From Diphasiastrum complanatum (lineage: Eukaryota; Streptophyta; Lycopodiopsida; Lycopodiales; Lycopodiaceae): a DNA stretch of 64,000 nt. The DNA lies in assembly GCA_029204225.1 (NCBI GenBank), contig CM055102.1, positions 23,095,390 to 23,159,389 of the forward strand. Direction: 5' to 3'. This document shows, one piece after another, positions 1 through 11,344 of this stretch; the stretch's first letter is position 1; every line of letters begins with the position of its first letter. Both the position numbers and the translations under genes were made by a program. Under the pieces are notes generated by a model that saw only the letters and a list, made by a program, of their open reading frames with translations, was not told where the DNA came from and did not search any database.

Positions 1-210
1 TTTCTGTTCTGCATATGCTCATAATTATGTCAAATGGTGCTGACTTTTGGAAGTAATATATGCTGAAGTTTTACTTGTTGAAGACTGTACAATCAAGGCT
101 TTGGCTTGTCAAAGGCTGCAGACTGTGGCAAGTCAGATTCTTTGCAAAGCTTCGACAATGGTTCCTATTCTCAATGTTTACAAGCCGCTGCACACTTGAG
201 GAGGGGAATA
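1..210 (+). mobile_element. 3' end of an LTR retroelement with polypurine tract
   Basis: A purine run GAGGAGGGGAAT at 198-209 is followed directly by TGTGG at 211, the usual arrangement of a polypurine tract before a 3' LTR. The preceding bases CCGCTGCACACTTGAG are almost the same as those before a second polypurine tract at 32079-32089, so both come from one family. No reading frame with a known domain is seen in 1-190. Whether the element is Copia or Gypsy cannot be told. Confidence 0.45.
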
Positions 211-2105
211 TGTGGTGACTTGGTTTCAACAATTTGTTAATGATTTCGGCTTTTTATTGCTAAATCTTAAGCCTTTGCTTTGTCATTGTGTATAGCCTAA
301 TCATAAGTTGCATTCAGTGGGGTACAACTTAAATTTGTTTTGTGGCATTAAGACAGCCCTTTTACTGCTTATAAATTTGGCATATGGCTGTGCCTAGCTG
401 TTGCTCTTTTAAGTTATAAAAGTCATTGGTGTAAGAAGGCACGAACCTTTGTCAAGCTGTACTTAAAGGTTATAGTCATATTCTAAAGCCCAGTCGCCAT
501 TCTCGCATTGTTCGGCTTTGTGTGAGAGTCAAGTTTCAATGGCAGTTTTAGCGGCTGAACCCGCCATCTTTGCAATTTTTTTTAAGAAAACTGCTATTTT
601 CAAAGGCAAGGCACTACAAATCTAAAGGGCCATTGTCGCACATTGCCCACTATTCAAGATTTTTGGAGCCTCGTTCATTCTTTAGTGCCTACCTCGAAGC
701 ACCTCCACGCAGCCAGAGACTCCCACCTTCGCATTTCTTAAGGATAGTTGTCGCACTTCTTAAAGGCAGCTTTGCACTTTTCTCTCTCTCTCTCTCTTCG
801 GATTCTTGTAGGGCAGGCTTCGCTCTTTATCTCCAGCCAACCATCGTGCTTCTTTTGGAGCGTGAACCAGCAGTTAGGGCTGCTTGATCTTATGATCATT
901 CTCCAGGATGCAACCATATACAAAGATAGATTTCAGATGGCATATGCAATGACAACCATCTTCGTTCTTTAGCGACAGTTACCAGTAGCCAACGACAGTT
1001 CCAAAGGCAGTTTGGGCAGCCCACGCATTTCCATCTCAAGCGGCTGTTTGCAGGTGTCATGGCTATTTGCAATGGAAAGCGACTTATTTCACCACTCTGT
1101 TGGGCTGTTTTCAGACAGTTTTGAGCCAGTGGCCCTCATTCATCCTTCATACAGTTGTTTTCCTTGCACAAGGCAGTGACCTTGAATTCCAACTGTCGGC
1201 TATTTGTTTGCAGCATTCCATTGGCTCATGGGCAATCATTTCCAGATGTCAAATATTTATTTGTTCTCTCTTTGGAGACAGTTATCAAAGCCCATAGCCT
1301 CTAGCACATTTTCTATTTGGCTATAAGTTGTCAGACTTATGCCATTGTAAATCATTCAGACACAATGTAGAATAGAGGCTCAGAAGCTTTGTTGGTGCTT
1401 TAATGTAGATTTACTGCTTTTTCTATTCATCTACAAGTTCAAAACCTTTGTGTACTCAGATTCTTGTATAGAGGTGTAGCAATCCCTCTTCTTTGTAGTG
1501 TCTAGACTGTAATGGATATATCTTTGTACTTTGCAAATGGTGAATACAGATAATGTAAATCTGAGTGTTCTGAATCACACACAATTTGTTTCTATTGTGA
1601 ATACCTTATGTGCTTTTCATGGTGATTCATTTTGGTAATAGGAAGTTTATGGCACTGTATTGTTTGTGCCTATACACAGTGACTTGGACTGGAATTTATT
1701 AGTGAAGTGTCTCTAGCCTTCAATCTTGTGATTTGCGAAGATCATAGGAGTTAGATTCATGATAAGCTACTGTCAAGATAACGGAAACACTGTGTGGCTT
1801 TCACTTTTGCCGAAGTATTTGCTTTCTTGAGTTCACTCCCATTTGAATATGAAAACCATAATGAAGTATTCAGTATTTTTCTCCTGGGTGTTTGATTTCT
1901 TTATATGGTTGTATTGGCAGCCCCTTGTGGAAACATCTATTGATGACCAGTTTGCAATCACTTCTCCTCTCCACTCCATTCCTTCTTAGTTATTTCTGGT
2001 TTTGCACTAATAATGACAGTATTAGCCTTTTTATTGCTCTCTAGTAGGAACGATACCCATTTATACTACAAATATCAATCATTTTGTTGTTCGCATGCTG
2101 CGACA
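211..2105 (+). repeat. LTR-like and unassigned DNA, no gene seen
   Basis: The stretch starts with TG right after the polypurine tract at 198-209 and should be a 3' LTR at least in its first part. TATA-like strings lie at 370-376 and 415-421. A short CT run is at about 780-800. The open frames here (for example 570-887 and 1067-1297) have no domain and look accidental. The right edge of the LTR is not visible to me. Confidence 0.35.
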
Positions 2106-2197
2106 AGATCAATATAGATAATTTCTCTTGTTGTCTGATCTTGAATGCAAATGCTTCTGCTGTTAATCATGTGTCTGAGTTTTCTTGTTCATTTTAA
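2106..2197 (+). repeat. Copia A flanking direct repeat, left copy (partial 5' LTR)
   Basis: This stretch of about 92 bases recurs at 7815-7908 with only a few changes, in the same direction, on the two sides of Copia A. It begins AGATCAATATAGATAATTTC in both copies. The sequences differ on both outer sides, so each LTR is incomplete. The left LTR should run on to about 2410, just before the primer-binding site. Confidence 0.6.
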
Positions 2198-2413
2198 TTT
2201 CGCACCTTGGTTGAAACTATGTTGAATGCTACATTAATTTTAGAAATGTAGATCAACAGTGCCTGACTACATTGTGGAGGATTGTAGGAGTGATTCAGCT
2301 GGCAGTGTCCAACGATCGCATCTAAACTCCATCCGAGTTGCAAGAGGATCGTGGTTCCTTCGAGAAAGCTTCACGGATGCAAAATCCAAATCGCAATTCA
2401 TGAACCTCATCAG

Positions 2414-2425
2414 TGGTATCAGAGT
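2414..2425 (+). other. Primer-binding site of Copia A
   Basis: TGGTATCAGAGT matches the 3' end complement of plant initiator tRNA-Met, the usual minus-strand primer of plant Copia elements. It sits about 110 bases before the first gag ATG, and its position fixes the end of the 5' LTR at about 2410. Confidence 0.75.
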
Positions 2426-2527
2426 TGGTCATCCTATCATATTCTGACATAGCCAAGAAGCTAGTAGATCCAAGAGGCTACCATTCAAACTAACAACCAT
2501 CAACAAGAGAAAAGACTCCAAGAAGCA

Positions 2528-3402
2528 ATGGCAATCAGCAACATGCAGAGCAAGATCTGCACAATACTTGATTCTTCAAGATCTAACTTTCTAGCCTAGA
2601 AAGTTATAACATCTTTGATACTCAAGGGTGAAGGAATATTCCCCTGGGTGGATGTCACAAAAGAAATGCCTACGACAACAGGCAAGGAGCTACGTGAATG
2701 GAGGGAGAAAAATGACAAGGCAGTAGCCTTGCTATCATCTTCCATCGAAGATAGTCTCACACTTGACCTGGATACACTCTCCAAAGCTAAGGAGATGTGG
2801 GATGCATTACTCAATAGATTTTAGACAGAATCAAGAAGTCAAATCATGATGTTGGAAGATCAGCTGACAAATTTGCAGTGGGATGGAAAATACCTCACTA
2901 CTTTCGTAAGAAAGATGAAGGATCTTTTTCTGTTACTACATAACTATGGAATAGAGAACGTTGTGTCAGTTGAGAAGCAACTCACATACTTGTTGAGAGC
3001 CTTACCCAGATCATTCCAGACGACAAGAACCCTGCTCAAGAAAGATCCTACCATGAACCTCGAAAAGGCGATTGTCGAGATTCGAGAGGAAGTCGAGGCC
3101 AGAGAACATGTTGATTACAAAGATGGTTCTGACCAGGCCCTCTACGGCAACAAAGAAAAATCAAAGAAGCAATTTAAACCTAAGAGGGAGTCCAATCAGA
3201 GGTAGGATCGTGACCAGCAAGCAGAGGGAACAAGCAAAGGCAACTGGAAGACAAAAGGGAGATCGAAACAACAAGGTGCAAACAAGAAGACTTGTGTGAG
3301 ATGCAGAAGAGATGGGCATACAGTAGATACCTGTTGGCTCAATCCCAAGATTGAGTGTAGCCATTGCCACAAAAAGGATCACGCAGCCATGGATTGCCAC
3401 TA
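2528..3402 (+). pseudogene. Copia A gag (decayed)
   Basis: Nucleocapsid/capsid part of a Ty1/copia polyprotein. The ATG at 2528 is soon followed by a stop, and the gag frame is then readable in pieces at 2615-2824 and 2846-3205, split by a TAG at 2822. Two zinc knuckles lie at 3293-3397: C-x2-C-x3-GH-x4-C and C-x2-C-x3-DH-x4-C. The middle shows the UBN2-type pattern (LRALPRSFQTT, then EEVEARE). The same double knuckle occurs in Copia B at about 11.8 kb, so A and B are one lineage. Several stops and frameshifts make it non-functional. Confidence 0.8.
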
Positions 3403-3539
3403 GAACCCGAGAAACAAGTCAGCATAGAACAGACAGGAGAACAACAATAGTTCATCCTATGTCGAGGAGCCCAAGAGATCAAAAAATGGGCAAAGAAAGA
3501 ATAAACAGAAATCGTTCGACTGCCTATATCTGTGAAGAC

Positions 3540-5230
3540 GTGTGTGCAGCATCAACATTTGACACACATGAGGTGATCCTAAATTCAGGAGCCACCTCAC
3601 ACTTTGTGACATCAAGATGAATCATGTCTGATTTCAGAAGTGCAGATCCCTCAAGATTCATAGTTCTTGGAGATGGATCTAGACATCAAGTGAACGGTAT
3701 TGGTTCACTATGGTTCAACACCAATGGCAGAGATAAACGGCTCGAAGACATTCTGTTCGTGTCTACTCTGCAGCAAGACTTGCTCTTTGTAGCAAGAATA
3801 GCAGATGTAGAGATGCGTGTGATGTTTTCTGACGAAGCATGCAACGTGATTGATGCAAGTACCAGTACTCTCATCGCTCAAGGCAGAAGAAAAGGGAACC
3901 TATATTATTTGAAGGTATGCCTACTTGCAGATCAAGTGCATCAGACTCATGATGACTCGCTAGACACTCTGTGGCATAGAAGACTTTGCCACATAAACTC
4001 AATGGCACTTACCAGGCAATCCATCATGGAGTGATAACAGGGGTCAGCATCTCAAATGCAACCAGTTTGACCACCTGTGATGCATGTTTTAAGGGCAAGA
4101 TGTCAGGCACACCATTCATCAAAGACTCCTACAAAACGACAAAGATTCTAGAGCTAGTGCACTCTGACATCTGCGGACCATTCAACATGATCTCAATAGG
4201 AGGTTCAAAGTATTACATAACCTTCATTGATGATTATAGAGATTTTCCAGAGTGTACTTCATTTAGAATAAATTTAAATCACTTGATAAACTCACAGAAT
4301 ATGTGAATTGGGTAGAAAGATGCACAAGCAGCAAAGTGATGCAGATCAGAACAGATCAAGGTGGCGAATACATCTCGAATCGCTTCACTGACTTCTACAA
4401 TGATCGTGGCATCATTCACAGAAGAACTACAGCCTACACATCGCAGCACAATGGTGTTGCTGAATGAAAGAACAAGACCCTGATGGAAGTAGCTAGATGC
4501 ATGATGGCCTACTCGAAAGCTCCAAGGGCACTGTGGGCTGAAGCAGTAGCTACAGCCGCATACATCCAGAACAGAACATGCAAGTATGGTGTTTCTCACA
4601 CGACACCATATGAGCTATGGTGGGGTAGAAATCCCAACCTGTCTCACGTTAGAATCTTTGGCTGTGCAGTTTATGCACATATTTTTGATAAGCTTCGAAA
4701 GAAGTTTGATGAGAAAGCCAAGTAGGGATGCTTGGTAGGTTATGACAACAACTCGTCATACTATAGAGTCTACATGCCAAACACGAACACTGTGAAAACA
4801 ATGAGAGATGTCAGATTTGATGAGAGCAGGACAATGGCCAATGACGATCCTGTCAGTTACAAAAATCTAGAGAGATAGTACTATGACCTGCCGCCAATGA
4901 CAGAGGGAGCAGAGTAGGAACACAAAAATGAAGATTTTTGAGTCGTCTCCCATTTGAGCAACGAATCTGATGAAGAAAGATTCGAGAGGCAACCTGCTGT
5001 CGCGGTTCTTGTAAACCAAAATGGTTTCGAACCAAGAAGAGCAGACAAGGGCAAAGGCATATCTGTTCCAGGAGGATCTCCCAGAAGATTGACAAGACCA
5101 TGAAGAGTGCCAACAAGATATGTGCCAAGCAGCTCAGCTTTCACATCAGAAGAGTTCTGCAGGTTCAGTGGCAAATCATAGACTTTCGAGGAGACGATTG
5201 AAGGTCCAGAAAAGAACAGATGGATCCATG
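3540..5230 (+). pseudogene. Copia A protease and integrase (decayed)
   Basis: The protease box reads N-S-G-A-T at 3582-3596, so the catalytic Asp is replaced by Asn. The GAG-pre-integrase motif LWHRRLCHIN follows near 3970-4000. Integrase motifs are HSDICGP near 4160, RTDQGGEY near 4350 and GVAE near 4455-4464. The codon after the catalytic Glu is a TGA stop (4465-4467). The region LWAEAVATAAYIQNR and FGCAVYAHI near 4530-4680 is the usual integrase C-terminal part. Frames change several times. The element once coded for a normal DDE integrase but cannot now. Confidence 0.8.
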
Positions 5231-5232
5231 CC

Positions 5233-6690
5233 ATGAATGAAGAGATGGAGTCTATGAGGAAGAACCAGGTATGGACGTTGGAGCCATTACCACATAAGCG
5301 CAAGACTGTCACATGCAAATGGCACTTCAAGCTCAAATACGGACCAGATGGGAATGTAACAAAATACAAGGAAAGACTGATAGCGAAAGGTTTTTCTCAG
5401 AGATACAATATTGACTAGTCTGAAACCTTCTCTCCCGTCATCAAATATTTGTCCCTACGTCTGTTATTTGCATATGCAATAGTTTATGACCTCAAGATCC
5501 ACATTGTGGACGAGAAGACAACCTTCTTGCATGGCGAATTAGACGAAGAGGTCTACATGGATCAACCCCTAGGATGTCTCGAATTTACTTCCTGACTATG
5601 CATGCAGAATACATAGAAGCATCTATGGTCTGAAACAATCAGCCCGACAATGGTACAAGAAGAAAGATCAAGTCCTGAAATCACTAGGATTCAAGCCTCT
5701 GTTGGCTGATTCCAATGTCTATGTTAGAGTTACAGATGGGCAGATCATCATTGTGGCAATGTATGTGGACAACACTCTAATACTTTGCAGGAGTGAGCAG
5801 CTAATTGCAGATGTTACCTAGGCTTGTAAATTGAAGGGACTATGAGGGAGGTAAGTTATACCTTCACCAGTCCAGATACACCCAGAATATCCTAGAGGAA
5901 TTTGGGATGCTGAATTGCAAAGGAGCGAACACTCCAATGCTCGCAGGGACGGTGCTGACAAATGATGACTGTCCAAAGACTGAGAAAGAGAGAGAACATA
6001 TGTAGCTCACACCTTACAGGAAGCTGATAGGATTACTAATTTACCTTGTTGACAATACATGTCCTGATATTGCTTATGTAGTATTCAGGATGAGCCAATT
6101 CTGCACGAATCCAAGCTCGACACATTGGAAGATCGCAAAACAAATTTTGCAATATCCTCAATTAACGAGGGATTATGGCTTGTGTTATTGTCGTGGTGTA
6201 GGTTTCAGGATACTTTCCTACAACGATGCTAGCTGGGCATCTCTCAAGGATGACTGTAAAAGCGTCTCGGGAGGATGCACCATCGCATCAGGAGCAACAG
6301 TTCTATGGGTCAGCAAGAAACAGACCGTTGTAGCCCAGTCATCCTACGAAGTAGAATATGTTGCAGTAGCAAAGATGGCCAACGAAATAATCTGGCTAAG
6401 ACAGTTCCCGGACAAATTGGGTGAAACAAGGAACGAGCCCCTGGTCTTGCAGATGGACAACACCTCTACAATACAGCTGACGAAAGATCTTGTGTTCCAT
6501 TCCAAAACAAAGCACATTGCGATCAAGTACCACTTGATCAGGGATCTAATTGAGAAAAAGATGCTGCAGAACACCTTCATCTGAACAAGAGACATGGTTG
6601 CTGACATCTTCACTAAAGCCCTAGACAAAGGACTCTTTAAGAGACAAAGGAGCAGTCTCGGGATCGTAAAGCTATTATGCTTTGAGAGGG
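5233..6690 (+). pseudogene. Copia A reverse transcriptase and RNase H (decayed)
   Basis: The RT begins with MNEEMESMRKNQVWTLEPLP (5233-5292), followed by CKWHFKLKY and KERLIAKGFSQ. The catalytic YVDD box has become YVDN (tat gtg gac aac, 5762-5773). RNase H is open from 6090 to 6584 with ending motifs HSKTKHIAIKYHLIRD and, after a stop, MVADIFTKALDK. A purine-rich string at 6684-6692 may be the polypurine tract. Order gag-PR-INT-RT-RH is Ty1/copia. Stops, shifts and the lost aspartate make it dead. Confidence 0.8.
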
Positions 6691-6705
6691 AGCTGAAGAA
6701 ACAGA

Positions 6706-7908
6706 ATGTTTCTAATTACAAAGCCTTGCTAGCTTTCAGCCCTCAGTCCGACAAAGACATTTGCACAAAAAGTTTCGCGAACACGAAAGTCAAAGCAGAC
6801 GAAGACAAATAGTTTGCGAACATGAAAGATTCACGAACAAGAATCTTTTGTGTTCCAGTATGAGAACGAAACCTTCTCTTGCCCTCCATGCTCCAAAGAG
6901 TACCAATGAGATCATGCAAGTACATAGAAGTACAGATATCTGATCTGATGGCATGACTTCAGCAGATACATTTTAGGTCGTGGCGAATCTGCCACTCTTG
7001 CAATTCCCTGATTAGTTGTAGATGCTTAATCACCCTAATCTTAGATTTACATAGAGCGACCATACTTACTGGATGATACTTGACATATAGATCAACAAAA
7101 TACACATACAATACAAGGTAGTAGTCTGATGCTAGTAAGTAATCAAGACAAAATACAGACAACAAGTCTGCCTGCGTTCGAGACGAGCTCTGTGATCAGG
7201 ATCCATAGAGATCCAACTGTCCGCTAGTAAAGCGAGACGATTACTCGTGCGTTGGTGTGGGAGAAACACATGGTTCGCGAACAAGAAAGATTCATGAACG
7301 AGAATCTTTTGCGGTCTAGTACGAGAGAAGGCCAATGACCAAAACAAAACCAACGACAGAAATGAAACCTTCTCTTGCATGCATGCTCCAAACAGTACCA
7401 GCAAGATCATGCAAGTACCAAGAAGTACAGATAACTGATCTGATGATATGACATCAGTAGATACCTTTTAGGTCGTGGCTAATTTGCCACTCTTGTAATT
7501 CCTTGATTAGTTGTAGATGCTTAATCACTCTAATCTTAGATTCACATAGAGCGACCATACTTATTGGATGATACTTGACATATAGATCAACAGAATACAC
7601 ATACAGTCTAATGTAGTAGTCTGATGCTAGGAAGCAATGAAGATGATATACAGACAACAACTCCGCCTGCGTGCGAGACGAGCTTTGTGCTCAAGATCCA
7701 TAGAGATCCAACTGTCCGCTAGTAAAGTGAGATGATTATTTGTGAGAGAACCATGTTTCTCCCACGCCAATGCACTGCGTGGATTTGCATGCAGTGCTTG
7801 AAGAAAGCAGAGAAAGATCAATATAGATAATTTCTCTTGTTGTGTCTGATCTTGAATGCAAATGCTTCTGTTGTTAATCGTGTGTCTGAGTTTTCTTGTT
7901 CATTTTAA
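6706..7908 (+). repeat. Copia A 3' LTR region (truncated) with right copy of the direct repeat
   Basis: It starts near TGTTTCTAATTAC after the end of RNase H and ends with the 94-base direct repeat 7815-7908 that matches 2106-2197. The right part of the LTR is missing because Gypsy sequence on the other strand begins at about 7910. It contains a tandem duplication, listed separately. Confidence 0.5.
6813..7765 (+). repeat. Two-copy tandem repeat of about 460 bases inside the Copia A LTR
   Basis: Copy 1 starts at 6813 (TTTGCGAACATGAAAGATTC) and copy 2 at 7274 (TTCGCGAACAAGAAAGATTC). Both carry the later strings TTTTAGGTCGTGGC, AGAGCGACCATACTTA, CATAGAGATCCAACTGTCCG and CTAGTAAAG in the same order. 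Copy 2 has an extra segment of about 35 bases after 7325. Differences are scattered, so the duplication is not recent. Confidence 0.8.
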
Positions 7909-7930
7909 AATCCATAGATATACTTTTCCA

Positions 7931-8161
7931 TCATTTTTGAGGAATATCTAGGGGATGTAACAACTCTCTAGTCTTTAAGCATTCAGCTTTGACTAATTGA
8001 CAAGGTCTACATTTAATCACATAAGACTCGACAAATGGCTTGAGTTTTGGGCAATAAAACTCTCTTCTGATCAGGTCCAAAGTCATGTGTATGTCCGGAT
8101 GACCTACAGAGAGAACATCATGGCACTCATAAAGAATCCTCTTCTTTATCTCATCATCCAC
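7931..8161 (-). pseudogene. Gypsy integrase zinc-binding domain fragment
   Basis: The frame has the H-H-C-C zinc-binding domain that opens Ty3/gypsy integrases: H and H in HDVLSVGH, then C-x2-C in KCRPCQ, with the typical motif REFYCPKLKPFVESYVIKC between. The protein stops near 7931, where Copia A LTR sequence begins, so the integrase core is missing. It is the 3'-most remaining part of the Gypsy fragment that reaches back to 9785. Confidence 0.75.
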
Positions 8162-8239
8162 TGGTACACAAATCCATTCCCAAATAGTAAACCACCTCGA
8201 ATAGAGAATTATTCTGCTATTTTCTTATCTTTCTTAGGA

Positions 8240-9050
8240 ACCTAAGACCCTTGTGAGTAAATCTCTATTCCACTCTCATTTTTTCCTTTCTCCACCATTT
8301 CCAGATGGGACCAAAATGAGAATCCGATTTACACCTCTCTCTTAGTGAAAGATATAGATCAATGGAAATCCGGGTGAATGAAAGTTCATTTAGTTCACCA
8401 ATGCAACTAAGCGCATCCGCAACTTGGTTAGAGCTGCCCTATCGGATCTCATGATCAAATTTATGCATAAGCTCAGCCCAGCGAGCTTTACAACCCCTTA
8501 GATGGTTCTGATTACAGAAGTACTTTAGAGACTGGTGATCTGTACACACTATAAACTGACTACCATAAAGGTAATGCCTCCAAGTCTTAAGTGCATGTAT
8601 CACAACTCCTGTAGAAGAACTGGCCCTATCGCCGAATCACTCACGTCAGTTCGCACGACGTAAGGTATATCAGAAAAAAAAATTTCACAATCTATAAAAC
8701 AGGAGTTGAAGCAACCATTTGCTTGAGTTTCTCAAAGCATTGGTTCAATTCATGATTCTACTCAATAGGTGGACTAGGTTGACCTCTCTTTTTCTTTTAG
8801 TAACTCTGCCTTTGGTCAAATCACTTATAGGTGCCGCAACTTTTGCATACCCTTCAATTGACTTACGAAAGAAAACTATAAAACCAAGAAAAGATTTAAC
8901 TTCTCTATCTATCTTTGATATTGACTACTCAAGCATTGTTTTGACCTTACTCTCGTCAATCTTCAATCCACTATAGGTGATCTTATGACCGAGGTACAAT
9001 AACTCATGCTTAATGAACTCACATTTAGATTCCTTAGTATAAAGTTTCTC
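8240..9050 (-). pseudogene. Gypsy RNase H and connection region (decayed)
   Basis: Read on the minus strand with frame changes: the connection motif AAPISDLTK (near 8810), YGSQFIVCTDHQSLKYF (RNase H, near 8520-8570), RWAELMHKFDHEI and then VADALS (near 8410). This is the normal Ty3/gypsy order RT, RNase H, integrase. Stops and shifts break it. Confidence 0.65.
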
Positions 9051-9785
9051 TCATTTGAGAATATCTAAGACAATCTTAAGATGACTTAAATGCTCCTTAA
9101 GTGTCCTACTGTAAATGAGAATGTCATCTAAGAATACAACCACACACTTCCCTAGATAAGGACAAAAAAGATCATTCACCATTTGTTGGAATGTAGCTGG
9201 TGCATTTGTCAACCCAAAAGAAAGCACGAGAAATTCATAATGACCGAATCTCGTCTGAAAACCTGTCTTTTGCACATCATTCAGATGAATCCTGATCTGA
9301 TAATATCCAGTTCTAAGATTTATCTTTGTGATGTATTTAGCTCCACCTAATCGATCTACCAAATCATCCATACGAGGCAAATAATATTTATTTTTATAAG
9401 TTACCTTATTCAACCCGTTGTAGTCCACACACAACTTGAAGCTTCCATTTTTCTTTGATTTAAGAAGAACACGAACACCCCAAGGTGACTTACTTGATTG
9501 AATATGACCCATCTTCAAGTAATTTTCAATTTTCTTAGTAATCTGTATCTCTTCTTTCTGAAATAACCTATAAGGTTGTCTAAAGATAGGGTGACTACTT
9601 GGAATTAACTTTATCTTATGGTCTACCGATCTGGACGACGGTTTTCCATCAAGTAATTCTTTTGAAAATACATCTTTAAATTCAGACAATATCTTATTCT
9701 TCTCAATTTGCTCTTGATATAAGTCTCCAGAGTTAAGAATCTTTGACAATTCACAATTACTTAGATGCCTTGCAGATAAATCCAA
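9051..9785 (-). pseudogene. Gypsy reverse transcriptase fragment, 244 open codons
   Basis: Ty3/gypsy RT with [10 protein letters not shown] near the start, [30 protein letters not shown], the [15 protein letters not shown] block and the catalytic [11 protein letters not shown]. The palm motif that normally reads KIDLRSGYHQI reads [11 protein letters not shown], so the first catalytic Asp is Asn and the enzyme would be inactive although the frame is open. The upstream protease and gag are absent; AT-rich DNA begins after 9785. Confidence 0.85.
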
Positions 9786-10615
9786 AATCAGCTTAGCAAA
9801 TAAAGAATAACCTTCATACTACGAATAAAAAATTTCTATTACATTAAACATGGTGACCAAAAAAAAGAGAAATGACATGAAGATCCATTTTTTTTAATTT
9901 TTTAATTTTTTTTAGAATGCCTATATTCAAAATGCTTTGCAAATTTTATATTATAATGCAAAAAATATATCATTTTTTGTTAAAAGCTAAAATCATACTA
10001 AAAATGTTAGATATAGAATTTTGACAACATATTCAATTTTGCACGTATTTTAAACTAATTAATAAAGAACAAAATCATTAAATATAGAAATACTAAAGTC
10101 AACAACAACAATTATTTTAATCATTTAAAAACTATTTAGTATCAAATATTTTAAAATGATTCGAAAAGATTTATGTAATTTAGGTCTATAACACATAGAC
10201 TATAAAATATCTACTTAAATACACATCTAGAACTACATGACTTTTGAAAATTGTAAAATTTTAAAAAAAGAATCTTATCCTTAGTTACATCATAATTAAG
10301 AAGTTGAAATTTTATAAATCAGTTTTAATATTTAAAAGATAAAAAAATATTACCAAGTTTGATAATATTCATTAATTTTTTGAGAATACAATTTTAGAAT
10401 AAACTCAAAACAATATTGTCATTCCAAAATAACATTCATTAAAATAAACATTTATTAAATGTATATTTAAAGAATAACATTGAAAATAAAATTTAAAATA
10501 TTTTAGATAGCAAATAATATAAAAAAATACAAATGAATTTAAAAACTTTATTTCACAAAAGTTTGAAATTCATATATAATTTTCAAAATGATAAAATAAT
10601 CATGTACATTGCTTC
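9786..10615. other. AT-rich stretch, no gene seen
   Basis: About 830 bases made mostly of A and T with runs such as TTTTTTTAATTTTTTAATTT near 9890. No repeat structure, promoter or coding sign could be supported. It lies between the Gypsy fragment and the methyltransferase exon and may be 3' flanking sequence of the latter. Confidence 0.5.
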
Positions 10616-10723
10616 TCAAAAATCATCAAGGTCGTTGACGTCTTTGGGATTTTCTGGAGCAGCTTCAGTAGACAGAACGACAACCTCTTCAACAATTTTT
10701 TCTACAATAATAACATTATAATC
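10616..10723 (-). other. In-frame continuation after the methyltransferase stop
   Basis: After the TAA at 10724-10726 the same frame stays open for 35 more codons to a TGA at 10616-10618. The extra stretch is acidic (VEKIVEEVVVL, then NDLDDF). The TAA may be a late nonsense mutation, or the real end with chance read-on. Confidence 0.35.
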
Positions 10724-11243
10724 TTAAACTAGGACATCTGCAAAGTCCCTTGTGTCACCCATTTTCTCACTAGCGGGAGGTTGCGGTTCTTTCGATTGAG
10801 GAATTATACAGTCTTCATCATCTGTAGACTTTTTTGCCTCAGCTAATTTGTCTGGCAAAACTGATATGAATTTCATTCGTATTTTTATAAATTCTACTAA
10901 ACTAGAATCTAATTCTACAGTAGTAATATCTTTGTCTTTTGGCACAGCGCATGCGCTTGTAGTGCCACTTCCGCTAAACAAATCTAACACCCAATCTGTT
11001 GGGTGGAAAAAAATTTCAATAATATGATTAATCAATTGTTGTGGCTTTTGATAAGGACAAGACACGGAACCTATCATCGAATTTTTCAATTTTTTTGTGA
11101 CTGTTGAAAATTGGAACAAATTTCCAAAGCTAGTCAAGCCGGTAGTGTTGTAATACAGCACAGATCGTTTGCCATCCAATGAATAATAACCAATAGTTAT
11201 ATTCAGTCGTGCACCACCAGCATTGCGAATATTGGGCTTGTAT
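10724..11243 (-). CDS. DNA amino-methyltransferase, C-terminal exon (N4-cytosine/N6-adenine type, partial)
   Basis: The exon codes for 172 residues. It starts at 11243 after a clear 3' splice site (a run of T then GTAG on the minus strand); its first base completes a codon from a lost upstream exon. It carries motif X (PYQKPQQLINHII) and then motif I of SAM-dependent amino-methyltransferases (VLDLFSGSGTT, the FxGxG loop), followed by the acidic residue in TTVELD. Motif X before motif I at the C-terminus is the beta-class order, in which the catalytic S/D/N-PP-Y/W box lies upstream; that part is not in the window. Beta-class enzymes methylate exocyclic amino groups of C or A, unlike plant C5 methyltransferases. 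The C-terminal tail is Lys/Glu-rich. Copia B sequence begins about 100 bases upstream, so the gene may be disrupted. A decayed bacterial-type copy is the alternative. Confidence 0.7.
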
Positions 11244-11344
11244 CTACAAAAAAAAAAAAAATTATTATTTTAAACAATGATCTATGCTAAACATAGAACA
11301 TATAAAACAATGAAAGAATTGTAAACCAATAATGAGACTCAATC

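Noticed and set aside
10724-11179. Reading the methyltransferase exon as an MT-A70 RNA methyltransferase or a C5 cytosine methyltransferase
   Set aside because: The FSGSGTT loop after a KPQQL motif fits amino-group DNA methyltransferases of the beta class; the PC motif and motif order of C5 enzymes are not seen.
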